Below, one piece after another: positions 10,566-17,304 of a DNA stretch of 17,304 nucleotides. Numbering within the stretch: the stretch's first letter is position 1; each line of letters opens with the position of its first letter. The notes beneath the pieces are model-generated. The model was not told the DNA's origin. It made no database searches and worked only from the letters and a program-made list of their open reading frames with translations. Position numbers and translations under genes: made by a program. Origin of the DNA: Saccoglossus kowalevskii (Eukaryota; Hemichordata; Enteropneusta; Harrimaniidae); contig NW_003158734.1 of assembly GCF_000003605.2 (NCBI RefSeq), forward strand, positions 68,341-85,644. The letters run 5' to 3'.

Positions 10566-10658
10566 TTTATTTCGTTACAAACCAAACACAAAACAGAAAC
10601 AGAAAAAGACACTGAAAAACACTGCCCACATTCCAAAGAAGATGAGGACATCATTCCA
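10566..10658 (-). other. Possible terminal exon: short hydrophobic frame with polyadenylation signal
   Basis: On the minus strand a pyrimidine-containing stretch ending gactgccag resembles a splice acceptor. Starting at TGG (10658), one frame reads WNDVLIFFGMWAVFF and continues for 27 residues of almost purely hydrophobic, Phe/Cys/Val-rich sequence to TAA at 10577-10575. It would make one membrane span at a C-terminus. AATAAA follows four bases after the stop (10571-10566), with GT-rich tggttgtgt just beyond, as at many cleavage sites. Against it, the coding strand is T-rich (repeated tttctgtttctg), which by itself gives Phe and Cys codons, and the best upstream donor is in the wrong phase for this frame. 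The protein is not recognised. Confidence 0.22.
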
Positions 10659-10844
10659 CTGGCAGTCATGCCCGGAAAAGGTTAGGTTAATAAAATTCAA
10701 CGGATGTTATTACATTTTGTAGTGTGTACCAATTGATTGACAAATAATTTACGGAGGCGTTGCAAGTCACTGAGATTGAGATTAATCAGTGATTGGTCAG
10801 GATAGCTTATCACTGGATAATGTTTTGCTGTTCTTCCCAGTTAC

Positions 10845-10903
10845 GAAAAGATACGATAAGTGACATCTTCAAATGATGTTTTGGGGTCAAAAACGGCCGC
10901 CAT
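10845..10903 (-). CDS. Possible first coding exon of an unrecognised gene
   Basis: On the minus strand, acagaATGGCGGCC has A at -3 and G at +4 and nearly matches the YY1 initiator element, as the myosin start does. It reads MAAVFDPKTSF then EDVTYRIFS, varied and protein-like in composition, and stops at TAA (10843-10841). A possible donor, TTTTC|gtaact, lies just before the stop. Upstream (about 10910-10950) is a pyrimidine-rich leader with cttccgtcgccttgttttcc, similar to TOP-type and ETS-containing housekeeping 5' ends. An NRF1-like site lies further upstream. No family was recognised. It could be a small gene, a gene with a distant second exon, an alternative first exon, or chance. Confidence 0.3.
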
Positions 10904-11189
10904 TCTGTCAAAGGTCATCAAAAGGAAAACAAGGCGACGGAAGAACGCATACACGCACTGATTGTTGTTTATTATGATAGCAATAAATGTACCGTACAAT
11001 TCTTTATTTTCACGATTCAGTCAAAATAAAATCTAGCGAATATACTTTGTAAACAATCAGTGAATATGAATTCCATACAAAAGATTAAAAAATTCTTTTC
11101 AGCGAAAATTAATTCCAGCAAAAAAATATTTTACAGTAATCCGTGCAGAATGAGTTAACATGCACAAATACCGTCACTTTTCGAAGCCA

Positions 11190-11262
11190 AACTTAAAGCG
11201 GGGGAGTCGTCACCTGCGCATGCGTCAGATGGCCATAGCGTGTAATTGTTTACAAACAAGAG
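11190..11262. promoter_or_regulatory. NRF1-type palindrome with nearby forkhead-like inverted repeat
   Basis: CTGCGCATGCGTC at 11214-11226 closely matches the NRF1 consensus YGCGCAYGCGCR. ttgtttacaaacaa at about 11247-11260 contains TGTTTAC, a forkhead core, inside an inverted repeat. A GC-rich stretch (agcgggggagtcgtcacc) precedes them. NRF1 sites usually sit close to start sites of broadly expressed genes. The nearest candidate start is the minus-strand ATG at 10903, about 310 bp away. Confidence 0.4.
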
Positions 11263-11874
11263 TCTACCCATGAGCCTTTGCGGTTTTAGCGGGTGTTGTC
11301 GCTTGGGACTAAATTCCCAATATGATTAAAATAAGATCCTGGTTGGCTTAATTTCTTTTGTATATAATTACTATAATTATTATTTATTTTAATTATTTTT
11401 TGACGTTACACAGGCCTGGACGTTACAATTATTTTGCTGCAGTAAAGCTGTTGATATCCGTGTACAATGTTGTCCTCAACGTTGTGCTATAGTCATTGTA
11501 GAATCGCCTTAGACAGCGAATACTAGTTATACATCCCATCCCCAAACTTAGGAATCTATTCTCAGTTGTCATTCACGTTTTTTACGCGGCTTAGCCAATT
11601 TGGACATTTACTAACTAACTTGAACATTTGTCATGCTTCTCAATAATGTTGAACCTCCGTTTTGCTAAAATCAAGAATAAATTGGATAGAATTTTATGAC
11701 GAAGCTATTGATTTGACAAATTTCCGATACTGATTTAATATCCCATATACTAGTAAATTATTTCCTTAGTGTCTGACAAGTTTCGTCTTACATTTTAATA
11801 GCAGGATGTAAGGTTTCTCTGCACCTGACCACGCCTTGTCACGTCCGGTGAAAATAGTTCACTAAAACATTTCC

Positions 11875-11918
11875 TAGCTAATGCGGTTCAAAAGTGGTAG
11901 TGCTGCAGGTTTGATACC
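11875..11918 (+). repeat. Possible tRNA-like SINE head
   Basis: tagctaatgcgg (11875-11886) resembles a polymerase III A-box. ggtttgatacc (11908-11918) resembles the B-box GGTTCGANTCC, and is preceded by gctgca as in many tRNA-derived SINEs. The spacing of 33 bases is shorter than the usual 40-45. No tail or target-site duplication was identified. Confidence 0.22.
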
Positions 11919-12162
11919 ACACAAATTTGAGCCCTGATGGCAGGTTTGATGTTTACTATGTTGGAAGCCACTGTGTGCAGGGAGGATTCCGTGGTTCCAT
12001 GTTGACCTGAAAGTTGAAAGAATCTATGGATCTCTATACTGGAGTAATATAAAGCGCATGAAATTAAATAGTCATTCTAATGCAAAGTTGATTGTTCATC
12101 ACATACAGTCAGACTGAGAGCAGAGGATGATAATTTGTTTTAAGGTACAAGTCAGAATCACT

Positions 12163-12216
12163 GGATAGGCTATAATGATTGGTGTATCACAGGGGTTATC
12201 ATTCACAAGCCTATCC
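12163..12216. repeat. Imperfect inverted repeat (hairpin)
   Basis: ggataggct at 12163-12171 is the exact reverse complement of agcctatcc at 12208-12216. Inside it, aatgat (12174-12179) pairs with atcatt (12198-12203). The result is a bulged stem of about 15 bp with an 18-base loop. It sits at the end of the DIRS-like remnant and may be part of that element's terminal or internal repeats, or an unrelated small element. Confidence 0.5.
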
Positions 12217-12239
12217 TACTTCTCCCGCAGTGGTCAAAT

Positions 12240-13450
12240 TATTTAGTGAAGGATCCGGGGAGATAGTCACTAACCTCTGTTCAGGGTTTGCTTCTATTAT
12301 GAAACCTTCTATGAGTAAAGATTACATGGCAATCAAATACTCAACTGCCTTGAGGACATGATCTAATGGGGCACCATCTAGAAAACCTAGTTAGCCATTT
12401 CCTGGACGTCATGCATGTGCACACACAGCTGTCACCCCAAAGACAGAACATCACCCTCTGTTAAAGACTCAACCAACTCTTCTTTACCTTCTGCATAATA
12501 AACATCTTTTTATATCATCCACTTTTCTTTGTAGGTAGTAATGCAATGCTAAGACTGGACATACGAGGTACTCAGCTACGAATTGAAGTGAAAAATGAAT
12601 GGATGTAATAATATTCAGTCTGTTGCTGGTACACTGACATTCCTTGATGTATCACTATGCAGTGTTATCAAGAATTTGGCACTATTGGGTTTAGTATGAC
12701 ATATGTCACCCACTGCAATTTATGTTTTACTAGCAAGTTGAAATAGTGGGAAGCATCCATGTTCCCACCTCAATGACAGCATATCCTATGTGAGTGCTCG
12801 ACTGCAGAGGAGCCTTTACATGCATGAACATTTTGCATTTAGACAGTTTGCAATGAATTCGTGATAGCTCTGGTAATAGTTGGACCAGGTTTGCTAGACT
12901 AAATTATCTGCTCCTTCATGTTATTGAAACACCTCTGACAAAAGGTGTCTGCTATCACGCTCAATTCACCATTGGGACATCTGAATGATCTGATTGGAGT
13001 GACATCAATGAATGATTCACAATGCTAAATTCACAATTCTGAGTGCAGAGTATCATTGTTGAGATATGCCACAACATAACATCAACATGCTTATTTGAAT
13101 GTTCTGAAAGGCTTGTAGAATTTTGAACTGCAATCACTTCCTGCCAATGGATGTGCAGCTCTTTCTCTAGGGGTGTCAATCTGGGACAATAGACATCCCA
13201 GAACTATATCTGCCTGCCATGCTTGGTTTGGGTGGGATATGGAGCCATGGGTGAGATAATTGAGCTTAGATGGCCTAACTACATAGCTGCCACTCATCGC
13301 ATAATTTAATGGAGTGCCATAGTCTGCTTGCATTGGCAGTACTTGACCCCTACCACCATTAACTGGCAATGTACTGAAGATGTTATGTCAAACTGCATTC
13401 CTAGAGTGGTTTTCCTGGCTGTCCAGGAAGCCCAGTGCATGCAATACACT
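12240..13450 (-). pseudogene. Decayed DIRS-like retrotransposon (RT/RNase H and recombinase-region traces)
   Basis: Frames on the minus strand are broken by stops and shifts, but family landmarks appear in the right order. LGFLDSQ (about 13425-13405) fits the end of the RT palm/thumb. PPKPSMAG (about 13223-13200) fits the start of RNase H, where the family has DAS..GW; the catalytic Asp is lost. EKELHIHWQEVIAV (about 13170-13127) fits the conserved HIN..E..AV helix. GELSVIADTF (about 12978-12949) fits the G.LNV.AD.LSR motif that ends this RNase H. Further down, LKAVEYLIAM and IEGF (about 12355-12300) resemble the N-terminal helices of the DIRS tyrosine recombinase. At least one frameshift lies near 13180. 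It cannot code for anything now. A related Ngaro or PAT element is possible. Confidence 0.55.
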
Positions 13451-14341
13451 CATTTATATTGACAACTTGGCATTAATTTGCTTGTTCGAAATGGCCAATA
13501 TCAAGTTGGTATGTACCCGGTAGTTCAAGAGCAGGCAGATGCCACTACCATAGTATTTTAGGGAATATTCATATATTCAGTGTGGATGTCAACCTAAATA
13601 AAAAGAGTGCTTTTCCTTGCCATTACATTCTGGTGAACGTTTGACTGCATACTAAACTAATCATGGAATATCAGCCAGTAAGGCATGATAGGAAGATTTT
13701 GATAAATTTCTATACTAGGTGGAGCATAATAATTATGCATAACATCAATAAACACATAACTTGTAAATATTCAGAAATTATCAATATCATAAACACACCT
13801 ATTGCTTAATATGATTTCAACAATAATTCTAGTAATGTGAAGTTTTTTAAACGCATATTGATGAGGAAAAAACTGCTGTAGCAGAATTCAGTAGAAAGTG
13901 TGGTTTCGAGTATATTACATCATCTCTAAGACATCCACAAAACAATGGAGACAATCTTCACTAAAGGTTCAACATGTGTACCAAGTATAAAAAACAATAG
14001 TTAACGGTTTTCAAGAAGAATGTTTGAAAAAAAAATTATGCGAGACAACAAACATTCATCTTTAATGACAGCTGAGCTAAAGAATACTTTGTATAAGCAA
14101 ATCTGTTGAACGAAAGACCAGGAGCAACATCGAGAATCAGAAAAAACAGCGCCCTCAATAGTTTACAGCAGAAAATTTAATTATATTAAGCACTGGTGGC
14201 GCTCTATATTTCAGTTCGGAAAGGAGCAGCCGTAATTTTGTATGAATAGTTACTCTAGCAAAAGCAAAGTTATTAGATGGAAAATGTTGGATTTATATTT
14301 CAAGTGAAGGCTGAACTTGTGTTGGTGTTCGTATCGGTAAT

Positions 14342-14354
14342 CCCCCCCCCCCCC
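14342..14354. repeat. C13 homopolymer
   Basis: An uninterrupted run of 13 C after ggtaat and before gagacc. It is prone to length change and to sequencing or assembly error. Confidence 0.85.
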
Positions 14355-14928
14355 GAGACCAGACTACAAGACTTTTCCTATTGTTGTCTGCATGCATTGT
14401 TAGAATTAGTTTTGTTTTCCAGTGGATTTTGAATCCTGAAAGTTTTTTAAACTGGGAAATATCACTGACATGTTAAGAAAATCACAACCACGATGGCTCT
14501 TTAGACCATTGGGTAAAAAATGACAAAACTCGAGTTTTCATAGTTTACAACTTTTTACTAATAAAGAATAGTGAAAAACGAGCACATGGCAGGATACTTC
14601 TACACTTGTTTTTAATAATTAATAAACCAAAACAATAGTAGTGAGATATCTGCTAAGTATATCATCATCTACTTAAACAGTATGGTTGAAAATTGAAAAT
14701 AAATGTGACAATATAATAAAGGATTTTTTTTTTCAAATTTCAATATATCTTTTACAACATGATACATATTAGAAAAATCTACTGAAAGAATAAGACAACT
14801 AAATAACTAAGTTTGTTATGTTATAAGCAAGAGTTCACTTTGTATAATCCAACTTCAAAGACAAATAATACAACACGCAATACGTTTTCTTTGTTTTCAT
14901 GATTTTTTACAAAGTGTATCACAGCGGC

Positions 14929-14941
14929 AGGTCAAAGGTCA
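14929..14941 (+). promoter_or_regulatory. Second perfect DR1 nuclear-receptor site
   Basis: AGGTCA A AGGTCA again, identical to the site at 3108-3120 and in the same orientation. The immediate flanks differ (cggc/cag here, tttc/act there), so the pair is not obviously a copy of one repeat. Confidence 0.5.
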
Positions 14942-16094
14942 CAGACAAATGACAGCAGGCAATTTTCATTCAGAGTACAGTTCCTCAATTGTAACTGACT
15001 TCAAAGTTCTCTGGAGTTCTCAAGATGGATAGTCAGTAACTTTCTCAAAATGCAGACCTAAAAAATGCCCTCAAAATACTGGTAAGAAACATTTACCACA
15101 AAAAAATTATGTCGCAGCCTTGATTGGTTCACACTCAAGCTTAAAAGAATACCACACAAGTGTTATCACAAGCAGTGCTTTACTGTAGGAAATAACAGAT
15201 AGCTGCAGCTTTCACTGTATTAGCATCTGCAACAAGTTTCTTATTTCATTCGCTTGTTCAGTCGATGTCTATAAAGGATAAACGCCCTCCACAAGATGCC
15301 AAGTTATTATGCATGTAAAACATGATTAATCCAACATTAATGCTCATAATAGGATAACTCTTCAAAATATAGTACTTGTGAATAAATACGCAAATTAAGA
15401 CAAAAATAAACTTGCACATTTCCTCACTCAGAATAGGAATCTGTTTCCATGGCAACTAACAATACATTGTAATAGTTTATTGCACTCACACAGCACTGCT
15501 GCACATCAACAAAATGATAAATGGAATAATGCAGCTTCATCTCATTACACAAATCACAGGCATTCTACCCGTCATTCACTTGTTTACTTTACAGCAAATC
15601 ACCCATGTTGTTTTCTTAGACATTTTTAAACAAAAAGAAAACATGTTAGATTATATTTAAATTTTACATTCTGCTATATTTGGTAGACATACCGTCTTGG
15701 TTCCCTTCAGAATTTAAAATATTGGTCTGTGACAGAAATATGGTACATATCACTAAAAATCATTGTTGACGTTGTCATGGTAACCACATAGGATAACACA
15801 GTAAACTGTTTTTGTAATGTTTTAATGGTCACCTCCTTCAGTTTGGATCCCAAAAAGTTAAACACCCAAAGCCACTGAGAATTACCTCTTCAATAGATCC
15901 ATTGCAGTAGATCATGCTTTAGGTACAGGCACCCTTAGACTGCGTCTATAGGTCGATAAAAGCTTTAGGTATGTTACCTTTTAATGAGAAACATTTTAAA
16001 CCTGCTAAATGTCATTTCCTATATAGGTCAGTGAAATCTCCATACCAGTCACCCAAATTATACTGCAGTGATTTTGAGGGAGAGAACTGACCTG

Positions 16095-16130
16095 CTTTCT
16101 CTCTCTCTGCTCCCTCCCTCCCTCCCCGCC
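16095..16130. repeat. CT/CCCT pyrimidine tract, strong G-quadruplex motif on the minus strand
   Basis: ctttctctctctctgctccc passes into ccctccctccctcccc. At 16112-16127 there are four C-runs of three or more bases separated by single T bases. The minus strand is therefore GGGG A GGG A GGG A GGG, the most stable single-base-loop quadruplex pattern. The near mirror symmetry of the pyrimidines also allows triplex (H-DNA). Confidence 0.85.
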
Positions 16131-16454
16131 AGCAGATGATGCAAATAATTTCTACACAGTTTATGCATACAGTAATTCCATGATCAGACTGAAAAACAAT
16201 GCAAATTAAATCATATAATCTTATCAATGTATTATGATTTGAAATCTTCCAAAATCAAGGAGTCTCAACTTCTGTATATCTTCATTATCTTTATATATTA
16301 TTATTCATACATACAGCTTCCCCTGCAGAAAAGTGATGAAAAATACAGAATACAGTCAGAAAATATAAGCACCAGGACCTTTTTCAATAAAAAAGAAATC
16401 CTAGAAAAAACAAGCAGCCTATCGGCTGAGATAGCTCAGCTGTTAGAAATGCAC
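16131..16454. other. Flank left of the 157-bp repeats, with a short hairpin
   Basis: AT-rich DNA. The frame at 16227-16505 has no recognisable content and runs into the repeat. At about 16423-16438, gctgagatagctcagc contains a perfect 6-bp inverted repeat (gctgag/ctcagc). The stretch tagctcagctgttagaaatg also resembles a tRNA A-box, but no B-box follows. It may be the left arm of the element that carries the tandem repeats. Confidence 0.35.
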
Positions 16455-17160
16455 ATTTCAATTAAAGAACTGAAGACATCATCAGAAAATGAACAATATG
16501 TATAGTATCAAAGCAATCGGACTTACAGTTTTTAACAAGAAGTCGAAAATATCACTTTCTACCAAAAATGACCAAAATATTCACCAAAATTAGATAATTG
16601 AAGATATCATCATGAAATGAACAAATCTGAGAAAGGTCTACATGTAGTATCTATATATGTAATATCAAAGCAATTGAACTTTTGGTTTTTAACAAGAAGT
16701 CGAAAATATCACTTTTTACCAAAAATTACAAAAATATTCACCAAAATTAGAGAATTGAAGATATCATCACAAAATGAACAAATCTGAGAGAGGTCCACAT
16801 GTAGTACCTATATATGTAGTATCAAAGCAATTAGACTTGCGGTTTTTAACAGGAAGTCGAAAATATCACTTTTTACCAAAAATGACAAAAATATTCACCA
16901 AAATTAGAGAATTAAAGATATCATTACAAAATGAACAAATCTGAGAGAGGTCCACATGTAGTACCTATATATGTAATATCAAAGCAATTGCACTTGCGGT
17001 TTTTAACAAGAAGTCGAAAATATCACTTTTTACCAAAAATATTCACCAAAATTAGAGAATTGAAGATATCAACATGAAATGAACAAACCTAAGAGAGGTC
17101 TACCCAAGGTACATATACACCAAGTATCAAAGCATTCAGGCTTGTAGTTTTCAAGAAGAA
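16455..17160. repeat. 157-bp tandem repeat, about 4.5 copies
   Basis: The motif atcaaagcaatt starts at 16507, 16664, 16821 and 16978, exactly 157 bp apart, then at 17126 after 148 bp because of a short deletion. Each unit carries aacaagaagtcgaaaatatc, acaaaaatattcaccaaaa, gaagatatcatca and aggtccacatgtagta. Units are mostly identical, with a few substitutions. A shortened, diverged unit begins near 16455, and the last one degenerates after about 17160. Together with the hairpin to its right this looks like the core of one mobile element. Confidence 0.93.
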
Positions 17161-17217
17161 GTTGAAAAAGTAAAACATTGACATGGATGACGACGACGGA
17201 CAATCACTCATATGATA

Positions 17218-17248
17218 AGCTCCGCTCGACAAACTCGACAGCGGAGCT
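17218..17248. repeat. GC-rich hairpin at the right end of the tandem-repeat element
   Basis: agctccgct (17218-17226) is the exact reverse complement of agcggagct (17240-17248): a 9-bp stem with a 13-base loop containing cgac twice. It follows gatgacgacgacggac and ends in ctaaaaaagg. A 3'-terminal hairpin near a CTRR-like end is typical of Helitron-like elements; CTAA here overlaps the stem rather than lying some ten bases beyond it. A bidirectional terminator role is not expected in an animal genome. Confidence 0.7.
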
Positions 17249-17255
17249 AAAAAAG

Positions 17256-17304
17256 GTTTGAGTATCGCAAGTTGAAAATCCAGTCCATGACAATTTCTCT
17301 TGTA
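17256..17304. other. Right flank, nothing recognised
   Basis: Forty-nine bases after the hairpin element with no feature; the window ends here. Confidence 0.5.

Larger units (their letters stand above)
10904..12162. other. Non-coding stretch with regulatory-like sites only
   Basis: Apart from the NRF1/forkhead-like sites and a possible SINE head at 11875-11918, no reading frame or repeat is recognised. A/T-rich runs occur around 11360-11400. An AGGTCA half-site (aaaggtcat) lies at about 10910-10918 next to the candidate start. Confidence 0.4.
13451..16094. other. Non-coding stretch, no recognisable gene
   Basis: AT-rich sequence with no frame of recognisable content; the open frames at 15258-15455 and 16012-16227 have no family features. 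It contains a C13 homopolymer at 14342-14354 and a perfect DR1 site at 14929-14941. Its right part is the left flank of the CT-rich tract. The first 150 bases may include more of the decayed retroelement. Confidence 0.45.
16455..17255 (+). mobile_element. Candidate non-autonomous Helitron-like (pearl/HINE-type) element
   Basis: A tandem core of about 160-bp units followed by a unique arm and a GC-rich 3' hairpin is the structure described for bivalve pearl elements and for HINE/Helentron-derived repeats. The element is non-coding and would depend on an autonomous partner for movement. The right limit is placed just after the hairpin; the left limit is uncertain and may extend into 16250-16454. 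Orientation is set by taking the hairpin as the 3' end. A complex satellite with a chance hairpin is the alternative. Confidence 0.45.

Noticed and set aside
16425-16450. tRNA gene or SINE head at tagctcagctgttagaaatg
   Set aside because: A-box-like only; no B-box, no cloverleaf and no terminator T-run at the right distance.

Overview
This is a 17.3 kb piece of AT-rich animal nuclear DNA with split genes, GT-AG introns, minisatellites and decayed transposons. The one certain gene is the 5' end of a non-muscle/smooth-muscle type myosin II heavy chain. It reads right to left (minus strand) and is represented by two coding exons. The repeat content (a 157-bp tandem core with a 3' hairpin, and a DIRS-like retroelement remnant) and the myosin sequence fit a marine invertebrate such as a mollusc, brachiopod, hemichordate or echinoderm. 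The sequence alone does not settle the phylum.

Layout, left to right. Bases 1-1742 are a 34-bp minisatellite of about 50 units that continues off the left edge. Bases 1743-5873 show no exon and are best read as the long intron after myosin coding exon 2; they hold a C-rich G-quadruplex-capable tract, a perfect DR1 nuclear-receptor site and a possible degenerate SINE. Coding exon 2 (5874-6030), a 399-bp intron and coding exon 1 (6430-6771) follow. The ATG sits in an ATGGCGG context, and a GC-box/E-box promoter candidate lies at about 6960-7045. Bases 7046-10560 have no recognisable gene, but contain a 16-bp palindromic CRE and three CACGTG E-boxes.

At 10566-10903 on the minus strand there is a possible compact second gene start: ATGGCGGCC after a pyrimidine-rich leader, a possible donor, an acceptor-like site, a short hydrophobic reading frame and a polyadenylation signal. 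An NRF1-type site lies about 300 bp upstream of it. Bases 12240-13450 hold the broken remains of a DIRS-like retrotransposon on the minus strand. Bases 13451-16094 look non-coding. Near the right edge are a pyrimidine tract that is a strong G-quadruplex motif on the minus strand, about four and a half copies of a 157-bp tandem repeat, and a GC-rich terminal hairpin. That combination resembles the pearl/HINE class of non-autonomous Helitron-like elements.

If the myosin model is right, the left 5.9 kb including the minisatellite is transcribed as pre-mRNA. The P-loop exon of the motor was not found and should lie beyond the left edge.
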